Positions 25,575 through 35,629 of a stretch of 64,000 nucleotides of DNA are shown in pieces. The notes below the pieces were generated by a model. That model saw nothing but the letters and a program-made list of their open reading frames with translations, was not told where the DNA came from and did not search any database. The position numbers and the translations under genes are program-made. Position 1 is the stretch's first letter, and each line of letters opens with the position of its first letter. Source of the DNA: Sphingopyxis flava (GTDB lineage: Bacteria; Pseudomonadota; Alphaproteobacteria; Sphingomonadales; Sphingomonadaceae); NCBI RefSeq assembly GCF_900168005.1, contig NZ_FUYP01000009.1:1-64000 (forward strand), read 5' to 3'.

Positions 25575-27356
25575 TCAGTTCTTCGGGCCGTCAACCAGCC
25601 GAATGCTGAGTTCCTTCAGCTGCTTTTCGTTGACCGGCGCCGGAGCCCCCATCATCAGATCCTCGGCCTTCTGGTTCATCGGAAAGACGACGACCTCGCG
25701 GATATTGGGCTCGTCGGCGAGCAGCATCACGATGCGATCGACCCCCGGTGCCGAGCCGCCGTGCGGCGGAGCGCCGAACTTGAACGCGTTGATCATGCCG
25801 CTGAAATTGGCATCGACCTCGGCCTGGCTATAGCCCGCAATCTCGAAGGCTTTGTACATGATGTCTGGACGGTGGTTCCGGATCGCGCCCGATGACAGTT
25901 CAACACCATTGCAGACAATGTCATATTGCCAGGCAAGGATATCGAGTGGGTCCTTGGTCTCGAGCGCCTCGAGCTCGCCCTGCGGCATGCTGAAGGGGTT
26001 GTGGCTGAAGTCGATCTTGCCCGTTTCCTCATCGGCCTCGAACATCGGAAAGTCGACGATCCAGCACATGGCATACTGGTTCGTGTCGATAAGCTCGAGC
26101 TGTTCGGCGACGCGCGTGCGCGCCAGCCCCGCAAGCTTTGCCGCGACCGCGTCCTTTCCCGCCGCAAAGAACAGTCCATCGTCGGGGCCAAGGCCGAGCT
26201 CGGCAGCGAGCGCGTCCATCTTGTCCGTACCGTGATTCTTGGCGATCGGCCCGCCCCATTCGCCGCCCTTGCGCGTCGCATAGCCAAGGCCTGCAAAGCC
26301 TTCGCCCTGCGCCCAGCTGTTCATGTCGTCGAAGAATTTGCGGCTCTTCTCGGCCGTACCCGGCGCCGGAATTGCGCGCACCACGTCGCCTGCTGCCACG
26401 ATATCGGCAAAGCGGCCAAAGCCTGATCCTTCAAAATGCGCCGACACGTCGCTGATGATCAACGGGTTGCGAAGGTCGGGCTTGTCGTTGCCATATTTCA
26501 GCATCGACTCGCGGTAGGGAATGCGGGGGAAGGAGCCCGCGGGCGTCACCGACTTGCCGTTTGCAAACTCCTCGAACACCCCAGCGAGCACGGGCTCGAT
26601 CGCGTTGAAGACGTCGTCCTGCGTAACGAAGCTCATCTCGAAATCGAGCTGATAGAATTCGCCCGGGCTCCGGTCCGCGCGCGCATCCTCGTCGCGAAAG
26701 CACGGCGCGATCTGGAAATAACGGTCAAAGCCCGCAACCATCAGCAGTTGCTTGAACATTTGAGGTGCCTGCGGCAGCGCGTAGAATTTTCCGGGATGAA
26801 CGCGGCTGGGCACGAGATAGTCGCGCGCACCTTCGGGCGACGAGGCGGTCAGAATCGGAGTCTGATATTCGGTAAAGCCCTGCTCCACCATCCGGCGGCG
26901 CAGGCTTGCGATCACGTTCGAGCGCAGCAGTATATTCTTGTGGAGGCGCTCGCGGCGCAGGTCGAGGAAGCGGTATTTCAGGCGAATATCCTCGGGATAT
27001 TCCTGCTCGCCAGCGACCGGAAGCGGAAGTTCAGCCGCCGCGGACTGCACCGAAACTTCGCGGGCCCGCACCTCGATCTCGCCGGTCGGAAGATTTGCAT
27101 TGATCGTTTCCGACGCGCGCGCAACGACCTCGCCGGTGATCGTGACAACGCTCTCGGCGCGAAGGCCGTCGAGGGTCGCAAAAGCGGTGTCGCTCGAGTC
27201 CGCGACAATCTGGGTAAGACCATAATGGTCGCGCAGATCGACGAAGAGCAATCCGCCATGATCGCGCTTCCGGTGCACCCAACCCGACAGGCGGACGGTC
27301 TGACCGACGTCCTGGCTGCGAAGCTGACCGCAATGGTGGGTCCGATAGGCGTGCAT
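25575..27356 (-). CDS. aspS: Aspartyl-tRNA synthetase
   Basis: A 593-aa bacterial-type class II enzyme. The N-terminal OB anticodon-binding domain ([23 protein letters not shown] split by the usual loops) is followed by the catalytic core with motif 2 [15 protein letters not shown] and motif 3 [12 protein letters not shown], and the bacterial GAD insertion lies in between. Whether it also charges tRNA(Asn) cannot be told without seeing asnS/gatCAB elsewhere in the genome. The start [12 protein letters not shown] matches family starts. It is divergent from rnd. Confidence 0.96.
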   Translation of the reverse strand: MHAYRTHHCGQLRSQDVGQTVRLSGWVHRKRDHGGLLFVDLRDHYGLTQIVADSSDTAFATLDGLRAESVVTITGEVVARASETINANLPTGEIEVRAREVSVQSAAAELPLPVAGEQEYPEDIRLKYRFLDLRRERLHKNILLRSNVIASLRRRMVEQGFTEYQTPILTASSPEGARDYLVPSRVHPGKFYALPQAPQMFKQLLMVAGFDRYFQIAPCFRDEDARADRSPGEFYQLDFEMSFVTQDDVFNAIEPVLAGVFEEFANGKSVTPAGSFPRIPYRESMLKYGNDKPDLRNPLIISDVSAHFEGSGFGRFADIVAAGDVVRAIPAPGTAEKSRKFFDDMNSWAQGEGFAGLGYATRKGGEWGGPIAKNHGTDKMDALAAELGLGPDDGLFFAAGKDAVAAKLAGLARTRVAEQLELIDTNQYAMCWIVDFPMFEADEETGKIDFSHNPFSMPQGELEALETKDPLDILAWQYDIVCNGVELSSGAIRNHRPDIMYKAFEIAGYSQAEVDANFSGMINAFKFGAPPHGGSAPGVDRIVMLLADEPNIREVVVFPMNQKAEDLMMGAPAPVNEKQLKELSIRLVDGPKN

Positions 27357-27538
27357 TGTCTCGTCTTTCGATGGATTGGGAGGAACAGGTTTCGCGTGAT
27401 TTATGGCCGCGCCTAAGGCAGGTCGCCGCGTCATTTGTCAAGCTCTGCGCCGCTTCGAGCGCCTTTGAGGCTTCACCTCCTGGTGTACAACGGCAAATTT
27501 TCCTGCCCGTCGTTCGCAACTCGCTGTATAGGCCCAAC

Positions 27539-28732
27539 ATGCAAATCCATCCCTTAATCGAGTCCAGCGCCGCACTCCTCACATTCTGTGACCTCATCAA
27601 GAACAGCGATTTCATCGCGGTCGATACCGAGTTCATGCGCGAGAATACTTTCTGGCCCGAACTTTGCCTGATTCAGGTCGCGAACAGCGAACATGCCGCC
27701 GCGATCGACCCGATGGCTCCCGGGATCGACCTTCAGCCCCTTCTCGAGCTGCTCGTCGACAATCAGGAGATATTGAAGGTCTTCCACGCCGGCGGGCAGG
27801 ATATCGAAATCATCTTCAACCTCACCGGCAAGACGCCGCACCCCATCTTCGACACGCAGATTGGACAGATGGCGCTCGGCCAGGCCGAACAGGTCGGCTA
27901 CTCGAACCTTGTCGAAGCCTGGCTTGGTATCATGCTCGACAAGGGCGCGCGCTTTACCGACTGGAGCCGGCGCCCCCTCGACAAGCGGCAGATCGATTAT
28001 GCGATCGGGGACGTCACCCATCTCGCCAAAATCTTTCCGATGATGCTGCAAAAGCTCATCAAGACCGGTCGCGGCCACTGGCTCGATGAAGAAATGGAAA
28101 AGCTTGCCGACCCTGCCAATTACAGCCTCGATCCCGAAAGGGCGTGGTTGCGGATCAAGGTGCCCTCGCGCAAGCCCGAGGTCCTCGGCCGCCTGCAGGC
28201 GCTCGCGGCGTGGCGCGAGCGCGAGGCTCGGTCGAAGAATCTGCCGCGCGGCCGCATCGCCAAGGATGAGACGCTTGCCGATCTTGCGGCGCATCCGCCC
28301 AAGGACCAGGAAGGTCTCGGGCGCGTCCGGGGACTCTCGGCGACCTGGCGGAGCAACGATATCGGCGGCCGGCTGATGGACGCGCTTACCAGCGCAAAGC
28401 CGCTTTCCAAGGACGAGATGCCCGACCGCGCGCCGCGCGGGCCAGGGCTTGGCAAGGAGGGCGCGCTCGTCGCCGATCTTCTAAAGCTTCTTCTCAAGAT
28501 CCGCGCGCGCGAACTCAACGTCGCGGCCCGGCTGATTGCCCGTAGCGACGATCTTGAGGCGCTGGCGGCGGGGCGCCGCGAGGGCATAGCGATGCTCGAG
28601 GGCTGGCGCGAGGAGGTCTTCGGCCACGCCGCGCTCGACCTTGTCGAAGGGCGAATGGGCTTTGCGGTCCGGAATGGCAAGCTGGTGATGACCAAGATCG
28701 AGGTGGCCGAAGCTGCGGACGCCGCCGCCTGA
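27539..28732 (+). CDS. rnd: Ribonuclease D
   Basis: A 397-aa 3'-5' exoribonuclease for tRNA and small RNA maturation. The DEDD catalytic residues begin with FIAVDTEFMRE (Asp29, Glu31), then HAGGQDIEI, and YAIGDVTHL toward the end of the exonuclease domain. Two HRDC-like helical regions follow. The ATG at 27539 is chosen because the family starts at this point; the in-frame extension to 27356 is not conserved-looking. The stop lies 11 bases from the convergent ppx end. Confidence 0.94.
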   Translation: MQIHPLIESSAALLTFCDLIKNSDFIAVDTEFMRENTFWPELCLIQVANSEHAAAIDPMAPGIDLQPLLELLVDNQEILKVFHAGGQDIEIIFNLTGKTPHPIFDTQIGQMALGQAEQVGYSNLVEAWLGIMLDKGARFTDWSRRPLDKRQIDYAIGDVTHLAKIFPMMLQKLIKTGRGHWLDEEMEKLADPANYSLDPERAWLRIKVPSRKPEVLGRLQALAAWREREARSKNLPRGRIAKDETLADLAAHPPKDQEGLGRVRGLSATWRSNDIGGRLMDALTSAKPLSKDEMPDRAPRGPGLGKEGALVADLLKLLLKIRARELNVAARLIARSDDLEALAAGRREGIAMLEGWREEVFGHAALDLVEGRMGFAVRNGKLVMTKIEVAEAADAAA

Positions 28733-28743
28733 CCCGGCAAGCA

Positions 28744-30246
28744 CTAGAGCAGCATCAGTTTCGGCTTTGCTCCCAGCGCCTGCGCGAGCGAACGCAGGCG
28801 CCGCTCAACCGATTCGCCGGCTAGATGATGCCACCCCGGGTGGAGCTGCAGCACCACCCGGTCGCTCTCGCGCGCGATCGCGCTCCCCTTGAGCGGCGCT
28901 TCGAGCCCCCCCGTCAGACGCTGCGCCAGCCGGATCGCAAGACCCCATTGGCGCGCCCGCGCGCTGCGGTCTTCGCCGACGAGCGCGCCCATCGCCGGGA
29001 AATCGGCGTCATTGCCGCCGAACCCCGAATGGAGAGCGCGCGCGAGGAGGATGCGTCCCGGAATGTCGATGCCGCGCCAGTTGCCGTGGAGGCCGATTTC
29101 GCTCCCGCGTTCGGCGCGAAAGTCGGGGTTCGCCGACCATGCAACATCGCTGAGCAGGCTTGCGGCAAGCCGGATGCGGCGGTCCTCCTCGGCCTCGTGA
29201 GCAAATAAGGGCGCGATCCAGTCGGCGATGGCTCGCCCGTGCGGCGCAAAGCGCGCGAGACGGCGACCTTCGAACTCGGCCGCGACGATGAGAGGGTCCT
29301 GCGCCTGCGTCTTGACGTCAAGCGCCTGATAGAGGAGCCCTTCGCGCAGACCCGACGAGGAGATTGTCATTTCGGGCACATCGATGATGGCGACGAGCGC
29401 CGCGAGCATCGCTGCCGCATCGGCGAGCGTCTCGGCGCGGTTCGCCGCCATGCCCGGAATCGCCTTCAGTTCATCGATACCGAGCCGTTTGGTCGCGCGC
29501 ACGAGCCGGCGGAGCGCCGCGCGTGGCAGTGTGTGCTGGTCGAGGACTGCAAGCGGCGCCTTGGTGAGTTCGAGATCGAGGCGCGCCAGGGCGCGCCAGG
29601 ATCCGCCGACGAGGTAGAGCGGCCGTCCGGCAAGATCGCCCGGCCAGCCCGCGCCCCGAAGCATCTTGCGGACTGCGCGCTCGAAGGACTGCTGCCCGTG
29701 CTCGCGAAGCGCTGGCAGCCGCAGCACGCCGAGCGGAAAGGAAGCACGGCGCCCGACACGCCCCTCCCCCACTTCGGCAAGTTCGAGGCTCCCGCCGCCC
29801 AGATCGACCGCAATACCGTGCGCGTCGGGGATAGCCGAGAGGACGCCCGAGCCTGCCGCAAATGCCTCCTCTTCCCCCGACAGCAACCGGATCGTCAGCC
29901 CTGCCTCTGCGGCGCCCGCAACGAAGTCGGAGCCGTTCGTCGCGTCGCGCACTGCCGCGGTCGCGACGCACTGAACCTCCTCAACGCCCATATGCTGCGC
30001 GAGCAGGGCATAACGGCGTAGCGCCGTGAGGCCGCGCTCCGCGTCTTCAGGCGCGATCCGTCCGTCGACCGGCAGACCGCGGCCAAGTCCAGCCGGCACC
30101 TTTTCGTTGAAGATCACCGCGGGCGCGCGAGGGGGACCCTCATAGACGACGAGGCGAAGCGAGTTCGAGCCGATATCGATGACAGCCGAGCGGTGGATGG
30201 CAAGGTCGGGAGCGCGGTGCCGCAAGGGGTCAATCTTCAGGGACAT
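28744..30246 (-). CDS. ppx: Exopolyphosphatase, Ppx/GppA family
   Basis: A 500-aa protein with the ASKHA fold start AVIDIGSNSLRLVVYEG and the second phosphate loop AVDLGGGSLELAEV. A C-terminal HD-like helical domain follows. It releases phosphate from polyphosphate ends and may hydrolyse pppGpp. The start MSLKIDPLRH overlaps the ppk1 3' end by 17 bases, so synthesis and breakdown of polyphosphate are encoded in one transcript. Confidence 0.93.
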   Translation of the reverse strand: MSLKIDPLRHRAPDLAIHRSAVIDIGSNSLRLVVYEGPPRAPAVIFNEKVPAGLGRGLPVDGRIAPEDAERGLTALRRYALLAQHMGVEEVQCVATAAVRDATNGSDFVAGAAEAGLTIRLLSGEEEAFAAGSGVLSAIPDAHGIAVDLGGGSLELAEVGEGRVGRRASFPLGVLRLPALREHGQQSFERAVRKMLRGAGWPGDLAGRPLYLVGGSWRALARLDLELTKAPLAVLDQHTLPRAALRRLVRATKRLGIDELKAIPGMAANRAETLADAAAMLAALVAIIDVPEMTISSSGLREGLLYQALDVKTQAQDPLIVAAEFEGRRLARFAPHGRAIADWIAPLFAHEAEEDRRIRLAASLLSDVAWSANPDFRAERGSEIGLHGNWRGIDIPGRILLARALHSGFGGNDADFPAMGALVGEDRSARARQWGLAIRLAQRLTGGLEAPLKGSAIARESDRVVLQLHPGWHHLAGESVERRLRSLAQALGAKPKLMLL

Positions 30247-32398
30247 GAAAGGCAAGCGTCGGGACGTCATGACGCTTGTGAAGCGCGGTCCCGCGACCCG
30301 ACAAGGATGGATTGGTCATAAAATAATGATGTAGATTGAATGGCATATCGCCAGGACTGATGCGCTGATAGCTGCCGTCCGGATCCAGTATCCAGCTTTG
30401 TTCATTGTCGATCAGATTGGCGACGAGCACCTGGTCGAGAATCTGGTCATGAACGGTCGGATTTTCGATCGGGATCATATATTCAACGCGGCGGTCGAAG
30501 TTGCGCGGCATCCAGTCGGCGCTCGAGATATAGAGTTTCGCGCCGCTATGGGGCAAGGCCGCCCCATTCGCAAAAGCCCAGATGCGGCTATGCTCGAGAA
30601 AGCGCCCGACGACCGACTTGACGCGGATGGTCTCCGAAAGGCCGGGCACGCCAGGGCGCAGGCAGCAGATACCGCGAACAACAAGTTCGATGGGAACACC
30701 CGCTGCGCTTGCCTCATAGAGTTTGTCGATGATGTCGGGATCCACCAGGCTGTTCATCTTCGCCCATAGTCCCGACGGTCGGCCAGAACGAGCCGCACGA
30801 ATCTCATCGTCAATCAGATTAGATAGATTATACCGCATGTTGAGCGGCGACATGGTAATCATCTCGAGCTGGTCCGGCTCGACATAGCCGGTGATATAGT
30901 TGAAGAGCTGCGCCGCATCGCGGCCGGCGCGTGGGTCGGCGGTGAAAAAGCTGAGATCGGTATAGATGCGCGCGGTCACGGGGTGGTAATTGCCCGTACC
31001 GAAGTGGCAATAGGTCCGATAGCCCTGCCCTTCCCGGCGCACGACCATCGAGATCTTGGCGTGCGTTTTCCACTCGATGAAGCCATATACGACCTGCACT
31101 CCGGCGCGTTCGAGCTGATTGGCCCAGAGCAGGTTCTGCTCCTCATCGAAGCGCGCCTTGAGTTCGACTACCGCGGTCACCGACTTGCCCGCTTCCGCCG
31201 CCTCGATCAGCGCGCGGATCACCGGCGACTGATTACCTGCGCGGTATAGGGTCTGCTTGATGGCAACGACGTCGGGATCGGCGGCTGCCTGCCGGAGAAA
31301 GGAGAGAACGACGTCGAAACTCTCATAAGGGTGGTGGACGACGATGTCCTTCGAACGGATTGCCGCGAAGCAATCGCCGCCATGCTCGCGAATACGCTCC
31401 GGAAAACGCGGCGAATAGGCGGGAAATTTGAGGTCGGGGCGGTCGATGTCGACAATCGCCGACAGCGCCGCCAATCCTACGAAGCCTGCGATCCTGGCAA
31501 CAATCGCTTCATGCCCCTGGATATCCTCGCCGAGCACTGCGGCAAGCTCGTCGGAAATGTCGGCGCCAAGCTCCAGCAGGATCACCCGGCCCCGGCGCCG
31601 CCGACGGATCGCGGTGCGGAACAGGCGCACGAGATCCTCAGCCTCTTCCTCGATCTCGATATCGCTGTCGCGGATGACGCGAAACACCCCGCGCGAACGG
31701 ACGGAAAAACCAGGAAAGAGAAGGTCGGCGAAAATCTCAATGAGATATTCGATCGGCACGAACGCCGTCCCACCGCCCGGCACAGGAACAAAGCGCGGCA
31801 GCGAGGCGGGGATCATGACGAGCTCGCGCACGGTGTCGCCAGTTGCCTTGCGCTCAAGATCGAAAATCAGTCCGAGCCCGCGATTGGGGATGAAGGGAAA
31901 GGGGTGCGCAGGATCGAGCACCTGCGGCGTCAGGATGGGAAAAATCTGGTCGACGAAAAACTGGTGAAGCGCTTCGCGTAGCGCAGCGGAGTCCGACCCG
32001 GCGCCGTGGACGGTCACGCCCTGCTCGGCGAGCAGGCGATCGAGGCGCTGCCATTCGGACTGCTGCTGATCGACAAGCCGGTTCACCTCGGCCTCGATCT
32101 CGGCAAGCTGCTGCACCGGCGAACGGCCGTCGGCAGACGGATCGTCGATTCCCTGAAGTTGCTGCCCCTTTAGCCCTGCGACGCGCACCATGAAGAATTC
32201 GTCGAGATTGCTCCCCGAGATCGACAGGAAGCGAAGGCGCTCGAGCAGCGGGTGCGCGGGATTGCGCGCCTCCTCCATAACCCGCCGGTTGAAAGCGAGC
32301 CAAGAGAGCTCGCGGTTGAAGAAGCGGTCGGGGCCAAAGTCGGGCGGCGACGCGTCGGCGTCATTGTCGGCCCGTAGAGGGCTCCCGGCTACGGGCAT
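30230..32398 (-). CDS. ppk1: Polyphosphate kinase 1
   Basis: The 722-aa enzyme makes long-chain polyphosphate from ATP. It has the N-terminal helical domain (FFNRELSWLAFNRRVMEEA), head domain, and two PLD-like C-terminal domains carrying the phospho-histidine region YRTYCHFGTGNYHPVTAR and the second His near SADWMPRNFDRRVE. The length is typical. The ATG overlaps the last 10 bases of hda, and the 3' end overlaps ppx. Confidence 0.96.
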   Translation of the reverse strand: MPVAGSPLRADNDADASPPDFGPDRFFNRELSWLAFNRRVMEEARNPAHPLLERLRFLSISGSNLDEFFMVRVAGLKGQQLQGIDDPSADGRSPVQQLAEIEAEVNRLVDQQQSEWQRLDRLLAEQGVTVHGAGSDSAALREALHQFFVDQIFPILTPQVLDPAHPFPFIPNRGLGLIFDLERKATGDTVRELVMIPASLPRFVPVPGGGTAFVPIEYLIEIFADLLFPGFSVRSRGVFRVIRDSDIEIEEEAEDLVRLFRTAIRRRRRGRVILLELGADISDELAAVLGEDIQGHEAIVARIAGFVGLAALSAIVDIDRPDLKFPAYSPRFPERIREHGGDCFAAIRSKDIVVHHPYESFDVVLSFLRQAAADPDVVAIKQTLYRAGNQSPVIRALIEAAEAGKSVTAVVELKARFDEEQNLLWANQLERAGVQVVYGFIEWKTHAKISMVVRREGQGYRTYCHFGTGNYHPVTARIYTDLSFFTADPRAGRDAAQLFNYITGYVEPDQLEMITMSPLNMRYNLSNLIDDEIRAARSGRPSGLWAKMNSLVDPDIIDKLYEASAAGVPIELVVRGICCLRPGVPGLSETIRVKSVVGRFLEHSRIWAFANGAALPHSGAKLYISSADWMPRNFDRRVEYMIPIENPTVHDQILDQVLVANLIDNEQSWILDPDGSYQRISPGDMPFNLHHYFMTNPSLSGRGTALHKRHDVPTLAFHVPED

Positions 32399-33045
32399 TG
32401 AATCTTATCCTGCCGCTCGAGAAGATCGGGTTCGATCAGCCCCTGGGACAGCAATGTTTCACGTGCAAGACGAACGCCCACGCGCCGCCCCTGTTCGAGT
32501 GAGGCGGCATCGAGCGCCGCGACGATGCGGTGGATCATCGCATAGCTGCGCTCCATGCGCGGTACGATATAGGACGAAACCTCGGGCGCAATCGCCATGC
32601 CCCGCTGCGCGAAAAGTGCCTCGATCAGGTCACGGGCAAGACAGTCGTCGGGCTCGCCGATCGTCAGCACCGGCACCGCCCGTAGTCGCGAGGCAAGGTC
32701 GGGGAGCGCGATCTCCCATTCGGTCGGCGGCGCATCGGCGATGATGAGGAGCGGCACCCCGCTTGCCTGGGCAGCGTTCCAGGCATGGAACATTGCTTCT
32801 TCCGAGACGCTTGTCGGCCCATCGATCACGCGCCCGCCGGTTTCGCGCGCGAAAATCCGTCCGATCAGGCTGCGTCCGGACCCGCGCGGCCCGGTGAGCA
32901 CCGCGGTTCGCACGGGCCAGGTCGAGACGTGATGCAGATAGCGTATCGCATCGGCGTTGCTGGTGCCGACGATCAGCGGGCCGTCGTTCGCCCCGCCTGC
33001 GCTCCAGTCGAGCGGCAGCGCAAATTGCCCCGATGCCCGCGCCAT
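32389..33045 (-). CDS. hdaA: HdaA-type regulator of DnaA activity
   Basis: A 218-aa DnaA-related AAA+ protein. The N-terminus carries a short clamp-binding-like sequence (GQFALPLDW), followed by a P-loop region LTGPRGSGRSLIGR and a DnaA-like sensor. The dedicated DNA-binding domain IV of DnaA is missing. In Caulobacter, HdaA promotes ATP hydrolysis by DnaA together with the beta clamp. It overlaps the upstream gene by one base (TGATG) and ppk1 by ten, coupling replication control to polyphosphate genes. Confidence 0.88.
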   Translation of the reverse strand: MARASGQFALPLDWSAGGANDGPLIVGTSNADAIRYLHHVSTWPVRTAVLTGPRGSGRSLIGRIFARETGGRVIDGPTSVSEEAMFHAWNAAQASGVPLLIIADAPPTEWEIALPDLASRLRAVPVLTIGEPDDCLARDLIEALFAQRGMAIAPEVSSYIVPRMERSYAMIHRIVAALDAASLEQGRRVGVRLARETLLSQGLIEPDLLERQDKIQCP

Positions 33046-34328
33046 CAGCGGCTGATCCGCAGCGTATTGCCGCCTTGCTGCACCGTGTAGCCGCGCGCTT
33101 CGAGCGCCGCCTTGAGGGCCGCGATATCGCCCCGGAAGGCCACCCGCATGACAGATGTTCCGCCGAGCGCGAGACTGATTGTCGACGCCGACTGAACCCC
33201 TGCGATGGCAGCGACATTACGCTCGGTCGCCGACACCGATTCGACGTCGGGGGATGCATATTGGACGTTGAAGCTCGCAGCGCCGACGGGCACTGTCGTC
33301 GGCACGCTCGCGTCGATCTCGCCGGGAAGCGCTGAATCCTCCGTGGGCAATGCTTCGGCGGGCAAGTCCTCCTTCTCGACCGGCTTTTCAAGGACGAGAT
33401 AGCGGTCGGTCTGGAGAATACCTGCGGCGAGCGCCTCGGTGTAGATACGGTCCATGCGCGCGACAGCCTTTTCCATCATGTCGGGCAGCGCCTTCACGCT
33501 CGGCCCGGTCATGGCGAAGGTCTCGATCAGTCGGTTGTTGGGACCGAAGCGCGCAGCAAAATGTCCGGTAATCGGCCCGCCTGGATAGCTGTACTCGATC
33601 CGCGCGGTTGGCATCAGCACGTCGGCGGCGCCATATTGGTCAAGGATTACGCGCCACCAGACGCGACCGCGGCGGCCCGTCTGTCCCGCATTGAGAAGAA
33701 GCGTATCGGCACCCGTACCTGCGGTGCGCACATAATCGACCGCGCTTTGACCGGTGTTATATTCCGCCCAGGCGCGCTGCCACTCGCTGCGCTGTTCGAA
33801 CACCTGCGGAATGCCGTCGATCGAATAGACGGGAATCACGAGCAGCGGGGGCGAGCGCAAGGTGCGGCCGCTGACGCCCAGGATTTGCCCCGCGCGCACG
33901 CGGTCGAACTGGACGCCCAGCGTGGCGACGTAACGCCGGGGACCAATTTGCTCGCTTTCGACCACAATTGCGGTGACAATGCCGTCGAGCACCGAATCGC
34001 TGAGCTGAGGGCCGTCGCTTCCGTTCGTCTTGCGATAAAGCTGCGCCCAGCCCTTGCGCTGCGCCTCACGCCATCCCTTTTCGCGAGCGTCATCGGCATC
34101 GGTCCCCGTCACATCGACCTTGATTCCGCTGGTCAGAAAGTCACCGCTGCTGTTGATCGGGGTGATGCCGCGGTCGCCGCGCGCAATCTGACCTTCAACG
34201 ACACCCGCGGCCAGAATCGCAAGGAGAAGGCCGAAAAAGGCGAGCCAGCGCCAATCGCGGGAAGGCGCCGCTGGATCGATGGGACGAGCGAACCGAAGGG
34301 AAAGGGCCGAAATCATCACGTCTTTCAT
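33045..34328 (-). CDS. Membrane-anchored periplasmic protein, DUF2066-like, with metal-associated-like C-terminus
   Basis: About 427 aa. An N-terminal membrane helix ([21 protein letters not shown], about residues 25-45) precedes a long periplasmic-type domain beginning [20 protein letters not shown], a pattern seen in DUF2066 proteins. The C-terminal 65 residues (SISLALGG to LRISR) have a beta-alpha-beta-beta-alpha-beta look like heavy-metal-associated folds, but I see no CxxC metal motif. A proline/glutamate linker lies between. Function is unknown. The start is MKDVMISAL (34328); Met at 34316 is an alternative. It heads the hdaA-ppk1-ppx operon and is divergent from purM. Confidence 0.65.
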   Translation of the reverse strand: MKDVMISALSLRFARPIDPAAPSRDWRWLAFFGLLLAILAAGVVEGQIARGDRGITPINSSGDFLTSGIKVDVTGTDADDAREKGWREAQRKGWAQLYRKTNGSDGPQLSDSVLDGIVTAIVVESEQIGPRRYVATLGVQFDRVRAGQILGVSGRTLRSPPLLVIPVYSIDGIPQVFEQRSEWQRAWAEYNTGQSAVDYVRTAGTGADTLLLNAGQTGRRGRVWWRVILDQYGAADVLMPTARIEYSYPGGPITGHFAARFGPNNRLIETFAMTGPSVKALPDMMEKAVARMDRIYTEALAAGILQTDRYLVLEKPVEKEDLPAEALPTEDSALPGEIDASVPTTVPVGAASFNVQYASPDVESVSATERNVAAIAGVQSASTISLALGGTSVMRVAFRGDIAALKAALEARGYTVQQGGNTLRISR

Positions 34329-34402
34329 GCTCTGCCCAAAAGCGTGGGCCCCGACAAGGAAATCATGGCATTTATCCGCCGGAACCGTTAGTCGCGCGTG
34401 CC

Positions 34403-35521
34403 ATGGATTCCAAGCACAACGAACGCGACGGCGAGCCCGCCTCCTACACATATGCGAAAGCCGGGGTATCAATCGAGACCGGCAATGCGCTGGTCCGTGC
34501 GATCGCGCCGCTGGCCCGAGCCACGCGCCGTCCGGGCGCCGATGCCGACCTTGGCGGGTTCGGCGGGTTCTTCGACCTGAGAGCGGCCGGCTTCACCGAT
34601 CCTTTGCTCGTCGCGGCCAATGACGGCGTCGGTACGAAGCTCAAGCTTGCGATCGATTCGGGGCGTCATGATGGCGTCGGCATCGACCTCGTCGCCATGT
34701 GCGTGAACGACCTCGTCGTTCAGGGTGCAGAGCCTTTGTTCTTTCTCGACTATTATGCCACCGGCAAGCTCGAGAACGATGTCGCGATCGCGGTGGTTGC
34801 GAGCATCGCGGAGGGCTGCCAGCAGGCCGGTTGCGCGCTGATCGGCGGCGAAACCGCCGAGATGCCGGGTATGTATGGCGAAGGCGATTATGACCTTGCA
34901 GGCTTCTGCGTCGGCGCGGTCGAGCGCCATGAAGTGCTGACCGCACACAAGGTGGCCGAGGGCGACGTCATTCTCGGCCTCGCCTCATCCGGCGTTCATT
35001 CCAACGGTTTCTCGCTCGTTCGCCGGCTCGCGGCCGACAAGGGGTGGAAGCTCGATCGCCCCGCCCTCTTCGACCAGAATATCCTTCTGATCGACGCCTT
35101 GATGGCGCCGACGCGCATTTACGTGAAGAGCCTGCTGCCGCTGGTGAAGCAAGGTCAGATTCACGCGCTTGCACACATTACCGGCGGTGGACTGCTGGAG
35201 AATATCCCGCGGGTGCTCCCAAAGACGCTGCACGCGCATATCGACGCCAGCGCCTGGGAGCAGCCCCGGCTGATGGCGTTCCTGCAGGCGCAGGGAAATA
35301 TCGAGCCCGAAGAAATGGCCCGCACTTTCAACTGCGGGATCGGCATGGCGGTGGTGGTTTCCGAAGCCGATGCCGAGGCCGTCGCGACCTATCTTGAGGA
35401 CGCTGGCGAGACGGTTCATCGGATCGGGCATATCGCAGAAGGCGAAAAGGGCTGCACGGTGTCGGGCGCCGCAGGGACCTGGAGCGCGATGGGCGCATGG
35501 AGCGCGGCGCATACCGGCTGA
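34403..35521 (+). CDS. purM: Phosphoribosylformylglycinamidine cyclo-ligase (AIR synthetase)
   Basis: Purine pathway step 5, an ATP-dependent ring closure. The product is 372 aa with N-terminal [22 protein letters not shown], the [11 protein letters not shown] signature, and the C-terminal domain with [12 protein letters not shown]. The start at 34403 gives the expected N-terminus. It lies 109 bases before the purN GTG in the same direction, a common pairing. Confidence 0.97.
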   Translation: MDSKHNERDGEPASYTYAKAGVSIETGNALVRAIAPLARATRRPGADADLGGFGGFFDLRAAGFTDPLLVAANDGVGTKLKLAIDSGRHDGVGIDLVAMCVNDLVVQGAEPLFFLDYYATGKLENDVAIAVVASIAEGCQQAGCALIGGETAEMPGMYGEGDYDLAGFCVGAVERHEVLTAHKVAEGDVILGLASSGVHSNGFSLVRRLAADKGWKLDRPALFDQNILLIDALMAPTRIYVKSLLPLVKQGQIHALAHITGGGLLENIPRVLPKTLHAHIDASAWEQPRLMAFLQAQGNIEPEEMARTFNCGIGMAVVVSEADAEAVATYLEDAGETVHRIGHIAEGEKGCTVSGAAGTWSAMGAWSAAHTG

Positions 35522-35629
35522 TCCCCTTTTCCATTCGCGGCGGGTGTTGAAGGGTCGCCCTTCCATTGAAGATGGAGAGAGAATAGTGCGTCGACAAGCT
35601 TGGCACGATCTCAAGGACAGGACCGCGCT

